From: Mesorhizobium norvegicum
Lineage (GTDB): Bacteria > Pseudomonadota > Alphaproteobacteria > Rhizobiales > Rhizobiaceae
Reading direction: 5' to 3'
Assembly: GCF_004919685.1 (NCBI RefSeq)
Contig: NZ_SMYZ01000027.1
Location: 3,371 to 67,370, forward strand
Length of the DNA: 64,000 nucleotides
Numbering within the stretch: position 1 is the stretch's first letter; every line of letters begins with the position of its first letter. Of the stretch, positions 9,340-17,313 are shown piece by piece. The translations under genes and the position numbers were made by a program. The notes under the pieces were generated by a model. That model was not told the origin of the DNA. It saw only the letters and a program-made list of their open reading frames with translations, and made no database searches.

Positions 9340-9456
9340 GGCGGTTTCCTCGAGCTGATGTGTCACGCGAAACTCGCATCCCGGCCGGTGGTTCCGCAAC
9401 AGCCGGCTGGCCGTCTTTGGCGGCGCAACCAAATGGCGCGTCGCGCATTGCTGGGG

Positions 9457-9636
9457 ATGGACAGCAGGAAGCCTTACGAAACCCCGCAATGGCGGCCCGG
9501 AAACGGGGATCGCGAAGCCATGTGCTGTTCCTTCTGCGGCGGCCGCGACCACCACTATGAGGATTGCCCGCAACGGGACGCTTCGGCCGATGTTCCGGTT
9601 GACGCCCCGGACGACGTCACCCCCAAACCGAACTGA
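9457..9636 (+). CDS. Small zinc-knuckle (CCHC) protein
   Basis: 59 residues from the chosen ATG (MDSRKPYETPQWRPGNGDRE); an ATG 24 bases earlier and one 63 bases later are also in frame and none has a strong ribosome-binding site. The centre reads CSFCGGRDHHYEDC, an exact CX2CX4HX4C zinc-knuckle pattern, followed by an acidic, Pro/Asp-rich tail. Such knuckles bind single-stranded nucleic acid in retroviral and eukaryotic proteins and are uncommon in bacteria. Function unknown; the motif is the main evidence that this is a gene. Confidence 0.5.
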   Translation: MDSRKPYETPQWRPGNGDREAMCCSFCGGRDHHYEDCPQRDASADVPVDAPDDVTPKPN

Positions 9637-9777
9637 AGTCGGGTCCGAGTCTCTGCTGCGAATGTCGCGGAATGTTCTTCCCCCTTGCAACCAAAATGTC
9701 CCGCCACGCATTGCAGGGCATGGACGGAAATCCCGCATGGACCCAGGAGGTTGGCTGATGCGGGGAAAGGTGGGGCA

Positions 9778-10854
9778 ATGACGGAATTGGCAAGCGTCGA
9801 TGGCATGCTCGAAACCAACGCCGACGCACGGCTGGCGGCGATCGTCGATTCGTCCTACGACGCCATCATCAGCAAGGATCTGAACAGCGTCATCACCAGC
9901 TGGAACGGGGCAGCGCGGAGCATGTTCGGCTACACCGCCGAGGAGGCCGTGGGCCGGTCCGTGCTCATGCTCATTCCCGATCACCTCAGGGATGAAGAGG
10001 CCGATATCATCGGCCGGGTTCGCAGTGGCGAAGTCGTGGCCAGCTATGAGACGATCCGGCGACGCAAGGATGGCGGAATCATTGCCGTTTCGCTGACCGT
10101 CTCGCCGATCAGGAATGCATCGGGCGAGATCATCGGCGCCTCCAAGATCGCCCGCGACATCACCGCGACCAAGGAGAGCGAGCGCCGGATCCGGCTGTTG
10201 CTGCGCGAGGTGAACCATCGCGTCAAGAACCAGTTCGCGGTGATCCTCTCGATGGTCAGGGAGACAAGCAAACGCTCGACCGATCCGCGCGAGTTCGAGG
10301 CGCTGATCCGTTCCCGCATCATGGCGCTGTCGCGGTCGCACGATCTGCTGGTGAACTCGGAATGGGCGGGCGCCAGCCTCTTCGACCTCATCCAGGAGCA
10401 GCTCAAGCCGTTCGGGCACGAGGAGCAGGTATCGCTCTCCGGACCGCTTTTGACCTTGCAGCCGAACGCCGTGCAAAATCTCGGAATGGCATTTCATGAG
10501 CTCGGCACCAACTCTTCCAAATATGGCGCTCTGGCTGGTGGAGAAGGGCGGCTCGAGATCACCTGGCAGATCGCCACCGGTGTTTCGGGAAAGCGGGAAA
10601 TCCATCTCGTCTGGGACGAGACGATGCCGGTGCATGAAGGGGAGCGGCCAGGGGGACGGCAAGACGAATACACGCGCAAGGGTTTTGGCACCGTCGTCCT
10701 GCAGCGGGTCGCGCCGCAATCGCTGAACGGCTCGGCGGTGCTGGAGCGCAGCCCTGGCCATCTCAGCTGGTCGCTGACGGCGCCGCTGGAATCGATCATC
10801 GTTCCGCAGCTCGGCGCCGAAATCCCTGCTGCCGAGCCGTCTTTCGGCCCCTGA
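9778..10854 (+). CDS. PAS-domain HWE-family sensor histidine kinase
   Basis: 358 residues, soluble, no membrane segment. A PAS domain spans about 15-133 (AIVDSSYDAIISKDLNSVIT, with the PAC-like tail GEIIGASKIARDITATKE). The kinase H box LLREVNHRVKNQFAVIL places the phospho-acceptor at His147. The ATPase part has the HWE signatures HELGTNSSKYGAL and LVWDE. HWE kinases are typical of Rhizobiales and often feed the general stress response or a response regulator encoded elsewhere; no partner regulator is adjacent. The PAS ligand cannot be read from sequence. Confidence 0.93.
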   Translation: MTELASVDGMLETNADARLAAIVDSSYDAIISKDLNSVITSWNGAARSMFGYTAEEAVGRSVLMLIPDHLRDEEADIIGRVRSGEVVASYETIRRRKDGGIIAVSLTVSPIRNASGEIIGASKIARDITATKESERRIRLLLREVNHRVKNQFAVILSMVRETSKRSTDPREFEALIRSRIMALSRSHDLLVNSEWAGASLFDLIQEQLKPFGHEEQVSLSGPLLTLQPNAVQNLGMAFHELGTNSSKYGALAGGEGRLEITWQIATGVSGKREIHLVWDETMPVHEGERPGGRQDEYTRKGFGTVVLQRVAPQSLNGSAVLERSPGHLSWSLTAPLESIIVPQLGAEIPAAEPSFGP

Positions 10855-11013
10855 AGGTCCGGCTCGGTCAATCGAAACAACCATCGGGCGGACTGATCCT
10901 GCCGGCTTCCGCATCGGCCGGGCGGAAGCGGCCAACCTTTTTCGTTGACAGGCGTTGTCGCTGTGAAGGGAAAGGTCGCCGCGGGCGGCCGTGACAGGAA
11001 GAAGGAGGCCGAG

Positions 11014-11310
11014 ATGAGAATTCTCACCGTCGTCCCATTCAGTCTGATGCTGGCGCTGGCCATACCGGCCGCGGCCCAGCAGCAGAACGACAGCCAGGCG
11101 CCGCAGGCCGACAAATGCCGGGTCCAGATGGAGCAAGGCGCAAAACAGCAGCCTGGCAGCGACAATCTGACGGAGACGCTCAACGATTGCGGCGGTGTGC
11201 TGAAACCGCCCGCCACCGGCGACCAGGGAATGGCAGCGCCGGCGCCCGACGAAGGCAAGACGCCGGTGATCAAGCCAGACGAAGTCCCGGCCCAGCCACC
11301 GAAGCAATAA
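11014..11310 (+). CDS. Small secreted hypothetical protein
   Basis: 98 residues from ATG (MRILTVVPFSLMLALAIPAA) with GGAGG upstream. A signal peptide is cleaved after AAA-QQQ near residue 21. The mature chain is rich in Gln, Asp and Pro with two cysteines (DKCRVQMEQ, LNDCGGVL) and a low-complexity proline tail. Looks like a periplasmic protein of unknown role. The stress-sensor kinase gene lies 160 nt upstream on the same strand, too far for obvious coupling. Confidence 0.7.
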   Translation: MRILTVVPFSLMLALAIPAAAQQQNDSQAPQADKCRVQMEQGAKQQPGSDNLTETLNDCGGVLKPPATGDQGMAAPAPDEGKTPVIKPDEVPAQPPKQ

Positions 11311-11401
11311 AGGCAGGTCGCGCCGGTATCATCGCTCAAGCTAATGGAACCTCGGTTTCCTAGGAACGTTTCTCTCGCGACTGGAATTTGGAGAAATTAT
11401 T

Positions 11402-11536
11402 GTGAGAGATATTGCGACCACGGCCACATTGCTTGCCTCGATTGCCGTTGTGATTGCTTTGGTTCTGCTGGCGCCAAAGAGCTTTGGCTTTGAAACCTCT
11501 CACCCGATCGTACAGGGCGAGCTTCCTGCGGAATAA
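11402..11536 (+). CDS. Very small membrane or secreted peptide
   Basis: 44 residues from GTG, with GGAGA seven bases upstream. Residues 5-24 (ATTATLLASIAVVIALVLLA) form one hydrophobic helix, followed by a short polar tail PKSFGFETSHP. It could be a signal peptide or a single-span membrane peptide. A strong intrinsic terminator begins 45 nt after its stop, which supports a real transcription unit. Confidence 0.45.
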   Translation: MRDIATTATLLASIAVVIALVLLAPKSFGFETSHPIVQGELPAE

Positions 11537-11580
11537 TCGGATCGATTATTCGGAGTGATTCAGGATCGATTTCGAAAAAT

Positions 11581-11613
11581 GCAGGCGAGGCATGAGTGCC
11601 TCGCCTGCTTTTT
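11581..11613. terminator. Bidirectional intrinsic terminator
   Basis: A perfect 12-bp stem, GCAGGCGAGGCA with its complement, encloses a TGAG loop and is followed by TTTTT on the plus strand. It is preceded by AAAAAT, which gives a T run on the minus strand. It separates the plus-strand 44-residue gene from the minus-strand DUF982 pair that converge on it. Confidence 0.85.
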
Positions 11614-11628
11614 CATGGATTGAAACGT

Positions 11629-11874
11629 CTACCGAACGAGTATGCCGGCATGGTTGCAGAGCGCCGCGAAGGCTTCCTGCGCCTCGGCGGCACCTGCCTT
11701 GCTTTCCAACGCTGCTTCGACCTGTTCGCGCGCAGCCTGATAGAACGGGCTGCGCTTGGCCTGCGGCCAGTCGATGAGGATTTCGCTGGCATCCCCGAGC
11801 GTGGTGATGTCGCGGATCGTGTCGGAGCCATGCGGTCGGATCCGCATCGGCGTGGGCAGCATCAAGTCGGCCAT
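11629..11874 (-). CDS. DUF982 small protein
   Basis: 81 residues (MADLMLPTPMRIRPHGSDTI). The DUF982 pattern is present: a conserved N-terminal strand region, ITTLGDASEILIDWPQAKRSP in the middle, and a C-terminal helix with AFAALCNHAGILV. It is the second gene of a tandem pair; the upstream DUF982 gene ends 12 nt earlier and AGGAC in that gap serves as ribosome-binding site. Both are closed by the bidirectional terminator. Function of the family is unknown. Confidence 0.85.
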   Translation of the reverse strand: MADLMLPTPMRIRPHGSDTIRDITTLGDASEILIDWPQAKRSPFYQAAREQVEAALESKAGAAEAQEAFAALCNHAGILVR

Positions 11875-11886
11875 GTCCTGCTTCCG

Positions 11887-12111
11887 CTACTGGAGGAATT
11901 TTGCTTCGCGCGCGGCGTCGATCATCGCCCGCATCGCCTTTTCCGGCGGCGTCCAGCCGTCCAGCGCATCGCGACAGCTGCGCAACGCCGCCCGGTAGCG
12001 CCGGCTCCGGCCAGCCGGCCAGTCGCCGAGGCATTCCAGGCCTTCCCAGGCACTGCGCACCACACGCTCACGCTCCGGGGCAAACTTCAACCTGATGGGC
12101 CGGGGAAACAT
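11887..12111 (-). CDS. DUF982 small protein
   Basis: 74 residues from the chosen ATG (MFPRPIRLKFAPERERVV). Family features are WEGLECLGDWPAG, YRAALRSCRDALDG and the final helix AMIDAAREAKFL. An upstream ATG adding 12 residues is possible; neither start has a strong ribosome-binding site. It is the first gene of a tandem DUF982 pair that differs enough in sequence to be an old duplication rather than a recent copy. Confidence 0.75.
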   Translation of the reverse strand: MFPRPIRLKFAPERERVVRSAWEGLECLGDWPAGRSRRYRAALRSCRDALDGWTPPEKAMRAMIDAAREAKFLQ

Positions 12112-12221
12112 CTTGTCGTTCAACGGTCGTCTCCGTGACTGATGCATGCTCGGCGACATGCACGAGAGGCGTCCAGTAACGTCGGCGGCAGGGCAGGGTT
12201 CCCTGCGCCAGAGATCAAATC

Positions 12222-12665
12222 TCACTCGGCCGCATCGACGTCCGACAGCGACCTCGGCGCCGGCACTTCGGCGCTGTGCGCCGCCGGCCGGTCATGCTCG
12301 AACTGTTCGGTGCCGGGCAAGGCATGCAGCCAGGCCTCGCGCCTTGAGGTCCACAATTCATATTCGGGTACGAGATCGGTCGGCGCGATATCGAGGCTGC
12401 CGATCATCACCTCGGCTTCGTTGTCGTCGACCCAGGCGACGCGGCCGCCGCAGGTCGGACAAAAGCTGCGCGTGCCATAGGAACTGACGAGGCCTGTCGT
12501 CTCGAAGGCCTCGCGCGGCCAGATGGCAAAGGCCGAATAGGCAGAGCCGCCGGCCTTGCGGCAATCCTTGCAATGGCAAAGACCAATGCGCAGCGGCGCA
12601 CCGCTGACCGAGAACTGCACGCCGCCGCACAGGCAACTGCCGGTCCTGCGTATGGTGTCGGACAT
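12222..12665 (-). CDS. GFA-family zinc protein (Mss4-like fold)
   Basis: 147 residues from ATG (MSDTIRRTGSCLCGG), chosen over an ATG 15 bases upstream because GGGAGG precedes it well. The seven zinc ligands of the family are visible: Cys11 and Cys13 (SCLCGG), Cys30, Cys32 and Cys35 (LCHCKDC), Cys69 and Cys72 (FCPTCG). GFA stands for glutathione-dependent formaldehyde-activating enzyme, but most members have no shown activity, so the role in thiol-linked detoxification is only a family-level suggestion. It has an acidic C-terminal tail beyond the domain. Confidence 0.93.
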   Translation of the reverse strand: MSDTIRRTGSCLCGGVQFSVSGAPLRIGLCHCKDCRKAGGSAYSAFAIWPREAFETTGLVSSYGTRSFCPTCGGRVAWVDDNEAEVMIGSLDIAPTDLVPEYELWTSRREAWLHALPGTEQFEHDRPAAHSAEVPAPRSLSDVDAAE

Positions 12666-12749
12666 GGCAACCTCCCTCATTGCGTGGCGCTGCGGGCCGG
12701 GTGGGACAGGTGCAGAGTTGCAGCCCCGTCCCGATCCCGGGGAAAGGCT

Positions 12750-12929
12750 CTAGCCGCGCGCCGCCATATGGGCATCGAGCTTCTTGCGCGATGGCCCGTA
12801 GCGCTTGATGATGGTCTGCGCCTCGCTTGGCGGAATGCCGTATTTGCGGGCAAAGGCAGCGACCTCGTAAGGCTCTTCGCTCGAGACCAGCTTGCGGTCC
12901 TGTTTCGTCTTCGACTTGTCGTCAGCCAT
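12750..12929 (-). CDS. DUF3606 small protein
   Basis: 59 residues (MADDKSKTKQDRKLVSSEEP). The core YEVAAFARKYGIPPSEAQTI then IKRYGPSRKKLD matches the DUF3606 pattern, a short helical domain that resembles a helix-turn-helix and is frequent in alphaproteobacteria. The highly charged N-terminal tail is also typical. No function is established. Confidence 0.8.
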   Translation of the reverse strand: MADDKSKTKQDRKLVSSEEPYEVAAFARKYGIPPSEAQTIIKRYGPSRKKLDAHMAARG

Positions 12930-13093
12930 CTCAGGCCTCACTTTCTGTTGTCGGGGAAACGCGCAGCCGTCGGCGCCCGATCCCGCGATCAACAGGACAT
13001 AACACAGATCGGCGTCGCTGGTTCCACCGGCACGACAATAACGCGATGGTATCGTTCGTTTCGGTGGACCCAGGATCGGCCGGGCCTCAACGT

Positions 13094-13275
13094 CGTCATC
13101 CCTGGGCGAAGCAGGAGCGAAGCTCCGTCGCGCAGCCCCTGGGATCCATGCCGTGACATTAGTCGAGGAGCACAGCGGAGCAGAATTTGGCCCCGTGGAG
13201 ACGCCCGGAAGTCGCGGCATGGATCCTCGGGTCTGCGCTGCGTCGCTACGCTCATTGCTCCGCCCGTGGATGACG
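13094..13275. repeat. Intergenic palindromic repeat element
   Basis: About 182 bp bounded by an 8-bp terminal inverted repeat, CGTCATCC and GGATGACG. Inside, ATCCATGCCG (about 13144) is repeated inverted as CGGCATGGAT (about 13213), and the outer arms (CTGGGCGAAGCAGGAGCGAA against TGCTCCGCCCGTGG) pair imperfectly, giving a large cruciform. This is the style of the non-coding palindromic elements scattered in rhizobial genomes; copy number needs the full genome. Confidence 0.65.
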
Positions 13276-13708
13276 AAGCGACGGGCGTCTGCGCCCATGG
13301 CGAGGAACGATTAGCCAGGTTCGCAATCGGCTCGTATCAGGCCGATGGCCGCATCGGGTCGGCGTCGGAAAGGTGATCGCCGTCACATTCGGAGCATGCG
13401 GTGCTGACTCCGGGGCAGCCGCGCTGGTGCGTGCCGGCGGGGCAGCAATTGCCATTGGAACTCGTCCAGCGCGGGCATTGGAAGATTTGGCCGGCGCCGC
13501 CGCAGCCGCTGCATTCAAGTGCCGTCGACTGGACGGCAAGGGATTTTGCCCTGAACCTGACGCTTATGCTCAATTCCCACCCGCCCGAAATAACTGCACC
13601 GGTACATGCCTGTGCATTAGCCCCGGCTAACAATAGCACTTTCGTGATTACCAACAAGTTTCATGATTCTCACGGGATGCCTGGGAAGGCCGTGCGGGCC
13701 GGGCGCGG
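13276..13708. other. Region without a confident gene
   Basis: About 430 bases. On the minus strand a reading frame ending at 13337 encodes a cysteine-rich tail (LECSGCGGAGQIFQCPR, then GNCCPAGTHQRGC and STACSECDGDH) with eleven cysteines, which could be a small zinc or disulfide protein. It has no convincing start or ribosome-binding site, and plus-strand frames overlap it. I leave it uncalled. Nothing else recognisable. Confidence 0.3.
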
Positions 13709-13900
13709 TCAGGCCGGCTTCAGGCGCATCGCCGCGAGATACATCAGCGCCGAGGCGGCCTGCCCGCGGTCCCAGCCGGCGGCCTCGACCTTGTCGAGCA
13801 GCGCGTCGAGATGGGGAACGAGCATCTCCCTGCACTCCTGCTCATAGGCGGTGCTCATCGCCTGATGCTGCGGTGCGCCGATGGTCAATGCCTTGGCCAT
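13709..13900 (-). CDS. Small hypothetical protein
   Basis: 63 residues (MAKALTIGAPQHQAMSTAYE) with AAGGGGGAA before the ATG. The chain is predicted all-helical: AYEQECREMLVPHLDALLDK then AAGWDRGQAASALMYLAAMRL. No named domain. The good ribosome-binding site and amphipathic helices support a real gene. Confidence 0.65.
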   Translation of the reverse strand: MAKALTIGAPQHQAMSTAYEQECREMLVPHLDALLDKVEAAGWDRGQAASALMYLAAMRLKPA

Positions 13901-14100
13901 GTCCGATTCCCCCTTTGAGCGGGCAATAATGTACCGTCAGCCGGCAAACCGAAAACACGGTGCATGGTTTCAAGAGGCATCCAGGATCCCTGGCGGAGCG
14001 CCTGCATCGCGCTTGTCGAGAAAAAATTGGCCTGATGTGTCGGGCCTGGCAATCGTCGCGCGTCCTAGGAGCGACCAACCTGCAACGCTGGAGAACGAGC

Positions 14101-14529
14101 ATGTCGTCGCAAATCACCCAATCGCCGTGGCAGACCGCGGCCCTTCTCATCGCCCGGCTGATCTTCGCCGGCGTCTTCCTGATGGCCGTGACGTTCAAAT
14201 TCATGGGCATGGAGGCGACCGCCGGCTACATCGCCGCCGCTGGCTTTCCGTTTCCGCTGTTGCTGGCCTGGTGCGCGGCGATCCTGGAAGTCGCCCTGGT
14301 GCTGTGCTTCCTGACCGGCGCCTTCTTCAGCCAGGCGGCCCTGATTGCCGCCGCCTATGTGCTGTTCCTCGCCCTTGCCTTCCACGGACCCAGCCACTGG
14401 GCCGGCAACCAGGCCGAGTTCGGCTTCTTCATCGACCATTTTTCCTTCCTGGCCGGACTGCTGTTCGCGGCGGTGCATGGTCCGGGTAAGGTGCTTTCGC
14501 TGAATCTGGGATGGCCGGGCCGGGCTTGA
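14101..14529 (+). CDS. DoxX-family membrane protein
   Basis: 142 residues with four hydrophobic helices, the usual DoxX topology: near 12-32, 48-65, 68-92 and 115-132. The segment RLIFAGVFLMAVTFKFMG matches the family's first helix, and LEVALVLCFLTG the third. GGAGA precedes the ATG; upstream in-frame sequence is unlikely to be coding. DoxX/SURF4-like proteins relate to quinone or thiol redox complexes in some bacteria; no partner gene is adjacent, so the role is open. Confidence 0.9.
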   Translation: MSSQITQSPWQTAALLIARLIFAGVFLMAVTFKFMGMEATAGYIAAAGFPFPLLLAWCAAILEVALVLCFLTGAFFSQAALIAAAYVLFLALAFHGPSHWAGNQAEFGFFIDHFSFLAGLLFAAVHGPGKVLSLNLGWPGRA

Positions 14530-14588
14530 GGCGCGGGCATGCGGCCCGAGCAAGGCAGCTAGCGCAGTCTGGCCGAGGCGAAGGCCGG

Positions 14589-14942
14589 CTAGCGGCCCTG
14601 CAGGATTTTGATCACCTTGCTGCTGTCGGCCGATGGCGACGAGAGATTGCGGTAGTCAGCATAGGTTATGCGTCCTCTGGCGACGGCATTCCAAAGGCGA
14701 TTGCAGATCGTTGCCGGCAAGCGTTCCAGGCTGACATTGGCGACTTCGGCAACGGTTTTTCTCTCGGCCAGCGGCAGTGTAGCCTGGTTCGCAATGCACT
14801 CCCTGATGACTTTGGCCTTGATCGCCGGGCTGCCGCTGACGACGGCCTGGGCGTTGTTGAACTCGCCCTCGCTGACGGTTGTGCAGCCGGCGAGCATGAC
14901 GGCGCCAAGCAACAAGGTGCCAAAGCGCGATTCAAATCTCAT
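14589..14942 (-). CDS. Small lipoprotein
   Basis: 117 residues from ATG (MRFESRFGTLLLGAVMLAGC) with GGGGGGA upstream. The lipobox LAGC puts the lipidated cysteine at residue 20, directing it to the envelope. The mature part is helical (AVVSGSPAIKAKVIRECIAN, SLERLPATICNRLWNAVARG) with two more cysteines and ends in a basic ILQGR. No known domain. An isolated gene with a long leader. Confidence 0.8.
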   Translation of the reverse strand: MRFESRFGTLLLGAVMLAGCTTVSEGEFNNAQAVVSGSPAIKAKVIRECIANQATLPLAERKTVAEVANVSLERLPATICNRLWNAVARGRITYADYRNLSSPSADSSKVIKILQGR

Positions 14943-15190
14943 GTGTCCCCCCGAAGAAATCACCAGGCAATCAACAAGCCCGCAACCAAGCAAAACTCCG
15001 TGACATCGGCAAGACGTTCGATAAATCACGCCGACGGATAATGTTGGGCCAATGGTTTGGCTTGCCCGAAACTTCGACCTCGACCGGGATCGGGTAGTGC
15101 TCGACATGATCTACGTCATGCGACGCTCCCATCTCCTCGGCACGCCGGGAGGAGGTTGGCAATCGTGCCCTCACATCTGGTCGTTGTGCG

Positions 15191-15997
15191 TCAGGTTCGA
15201 AAGGACAGCAATGACTTATCTGCCACCCAGCGTGCAGGCGGTGCGGCCGGCCGTGCTCTGAGGTATGAGCGTGACAAAACGATGGATGTCATCACGATTT
15301 GATACGCGCCAATGATGGCGCCGACGACAGGCAGCATCAAAGACGCGAGGCCTGAATCTTCTGGATCGATGCCCATCAGGGAGCACAGCAACATCAATAT
15401 CGCTATGACCAATACCGTGAGCAAGCCGAACGAGATGAGCAGACGCGGAAACGCATAGCCGAACACTTTGGAGCCGCGTTGGCCGGCAACTGCAAGCGTC
15501 TGGTCATCATCGGCAATGACCGCGGGCAACATCGTGCCCCATTTTGCGAACGCAGCGATGCCGGAAAAAACCCAGACAAGAAGCGCTGCCAGCATGGCGA
15601 TGGACGGACGGATGCCGCCGATGACCATGACAATCCCAAACGCAAGTGGACCTATTGCGCCGAGGAAGCCGAGCAACAGGCAACGCTTCACGAAAGTGAA
15701 GAATGCCTTGGGCCGTTCCTTCAGCCAATCGGATACCTGGTTGGGGTCAAGCTGCGTCAGGACGGCGATGTGAGCAGGAATAGCCAAGAAGGTCGAAATC
15801 ATTACACCGATGAAGATTGAAGCTCCGGAGTTGATGTGTATGAACCTGTCGAGCAACGCCAATCCGCCGGCCAGGCAGATGTATTGGACAACCCATTTCC
15901 AGTTGCGGATATAAACTTCGAGCGAAGCCACCCAAATATTGCCTTCCACCAACACCCGTCTCCCATCATCACCCCGACTTGCGATCAGTATCGCCAC
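15191..15997 (-). CDS. Multi-pass membrane protein of unknown function
   Basis: 268 residues from a GTG start; other in-frame starts at GTG codons about 14-16 residues in are possible and have GGGAG nearby, so the N-terminus is uncertain. Six hydrophobic segments can be seen, near 38-55, 62-82, 105-130, 133-155, 185-210 and 222-245. Cytosolic-looking loops hold charged patches such as LTQLDPNQVSDWLKERPKAF. It resembles general uncharacterised proteobacterial inner-membrane proteins; no transport or catalytic motif is evident. Confidence 0.78.
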   Translation of the reverse strand: MAILIASRGDDGRRVLVEGNIWVASLEVYIRNWKWVVQYICLAGGLALLDRFIHINSGASIFIGVMISTFLAIPAHIAVLTQLDPNQVSDWLKERPKAFFTFVKRCLLLGFLGAIGPLAFGIVMVIGGIRPSIAMLAALLVWVFSGIAAFAKWGTMLPAVIADDDQTLAVAGQRGSKVFGYAFPRLLISFGLLTVLVIAILMLLCSLMGIDPEDSGLASLMLPVVGAIIGAYQIVMTSIVLSRSYLRARPAAPPARWVADKSLLSFRT

Positions 15998-16105
15998 CGC
16001 GTTGCGGTTTTCTTAATTGCATTAGATCAATTTTCATCTTGACGACTTCGAGATCGCCAAAGAATTCGGAGCGGATCAAAGCGTGCAGCGGGCGCGCAAC
16101 GAATA

Positions 16106-16219
16106 GAGGTGGTTGATCGATGCGACGGCCGTCAGCCTTCGAGTTGCAGCTTGGCGACGTTCAGGGCGATTTGCTGCCGTGGCTATGGTCGAAAAAGCGC
16201 GAACGACGTTTCCGCTCCG
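16106..16219 (-). pseudogene. Decayed copy of the 5' end of the gene at 16703-17008
   Basis: This stretch aligns with 16946-17060 at roughly 78 percent identity with two small indels. It covers the upstream leader, the start region and about the first 20 codons of the intact gene. The start codon is destroyed (CAT has become CAG on the plus strand) and no downstream coding remains. It marks an old partial duplication on either side of the small gene at 16283-16552. Confidence 0.6.
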
Positions 16220-16282
16220 GCGGGCGGCGCGGAATCGGTTTCGGCCGGGATGGCCGGGCCGTGTTGAGCCACGGGTAATGGC

Positions 16283-16552
16283 CTATTCCTGCGTCAGGCG
16301 CTCGCCATATTCGCGCCACAGCGCCTTCACCTCCAGGCTGCCGAGGCGGGGGGCCGAAGGATCGCTCGAAATGATAGCGACGGCGCTGATATCGTATTGG
16401 GGATAGGCGTGGGCGACGAAGCGGATCGCTTCGCCGAGCGAGCGCACGCGGATGATCGGGTCGGCCTGGCCCTGGCCGGTGCTGCGCACCCCGGAGACCG
16501 TGGCCGGCGCATGCCGCATCCTGAACACCGATGCCATGGCTGGTCTGTCCAT
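16283..16552 (-). CDS. Small hypothetical protein
   Basis: 89 residues from ATG (MDRPAMASVFRMRHAPATVS), selected because GGGAGAGG precedes it. The pattern DPIIRVRSLGEAIRFVAHAY then ALWREYGERLTQE suggests an alpha/beta soluble fold, distantly like DUF982 but without its end motif. It is flanked by an intact gene and a decayed copy of that gene's 5' end. Function unknown. Confidence 0.68.
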   Translation of the reverse strand: MDRPAMASVFRMRHAPATVSGVRSTGQGQADPIIRVRSLGEAIRFVAHAYPQYDISAVAIISSDPSAPRLGSLEVKALWREYGERLTQE

Positions 16553-16702
16553 CGTCCTCTCCCACAAGGGCGTGTGACGGGAATCATTCCATGAGCTTTG
16601 TCTAATGATTTCACAGGTGCCGGCTCATGACCAGCCGGCCGCAAAAGCGGGAGTTCCACGGGCTTTGCCGGCACCGGTCCGTTGTCCGCTCCCTTGGCGC
16701 CC

Positions 16703-17008
16703 TCAGAGCTGGTCGTTGTAGGGTTCCTTGATCTTGCCGACCATGCGGGCCAGCTTCGAAAAGGAGGGCATGTCCGCCTCCGGCTGGCACTGATTGGCGA
16801 GCTCCAGCAGCCGGATCGGGAAGTTGACGGCGTCACGGCTGGACGCGGACATGCCTTCGGATCGCTCCTGGTTGGTTTCGCCGGCCTCGGTCTTGCGCAA
16901 GGCCATGTCGATTTCCTCACATGTCAGCACCCCCTTTTGAACCAGGAGGCGGTTGACCGACGCGACGGCCATCAGCAGGCCTTCGAGTTGCAGATTGGCG
17001 ACATTCAT
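16703..17008 (-). CDS. Small helical hypothetical protein
   Basis: 101 residues (MNVANLQLEGLLMAVASVNR) with GGGAGC before the ATG. The N-terminal 45 residues predict two helices (LVQKGVLTCEEIDMALRKTE) and the C-terminal half two more. No domain known to me. A degenerate duplicate of its 5' end lies about 840 bp downstream on the same strand, showing that this locus was once duplicated. Confidence 0.75.
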   Translation of the reverse strand: MNVANLQLEGLLMAVASVNRLLVQKGVLTCEEIDMALRKTEAGETNQERSEGMSASSRDAVNFPIRLLELANQCQPEADMPSFSKLARMVGKIKEPYNDQL

Positions 17009-17148
17009 GGCGATTGCTCCCGTGGCTACAATCGAAACGCGCGAGCAGCCTTTTCGCTCCGAAGGGCGCAGCGAGGCGATGCCTTGGCAAGTCTTCAGGA
17101 TCTTGCCCGAAAATTCGGTCTAGGAATTTTTTCTTAGAAAGTCGTTGA

Positions 17149-17313
17149 CGGGGTGAGGGCAGCTTTGCCTTCCAGACGCTGAACCCTGTCGTTGGAGCCA
17201 GCGACATCGTTCTCAGCTTCTATCAGTCGGATGACATCGTTGGCGATATTCGGGACGCCACGCAAGACATCATCGACCAAGCCCAGGCCGCGGCCAATGT
17301 CGCAACCGAGGCG
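17149..17313 (+). other. Coding-like extension of the tailspike gene without a start codon
   Basis: In frame with the tailspike ATG, 55 sense codons stretch back to a TGA at 17146. From 17155 they read EGSFAFQTLNPVVGASDIVL then SFYQSDDIVGDIRDATQDII, ending in a helical QAQAAANVATEA. The composition is that of phage tail-fibre N-termini, yet no ATG, GTG or TTG lies in the stretch. The simplest reading is that the original gene was longer and its 5' end was lost near 17146. Confidence 0.55.

Noticed and set aside
9046..11307. A 753-codon minus-strand open frame
   Set aside because: Most of it is antisense to the HWE kinase and other plus-strand genes and has the Arg/Gly/Gln-rich composition of high-GC antisense frames. 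Only its last 97 codons, with signal peptide and ribosome-binding site, were kept.
13337..13657. Cysteine-rich minus-strand frame
   Set aside because: Eleven cysteines are intriguing, but start and ribosome-binding site are missing and other frames overlap; kept only as a note in the gene-free region.
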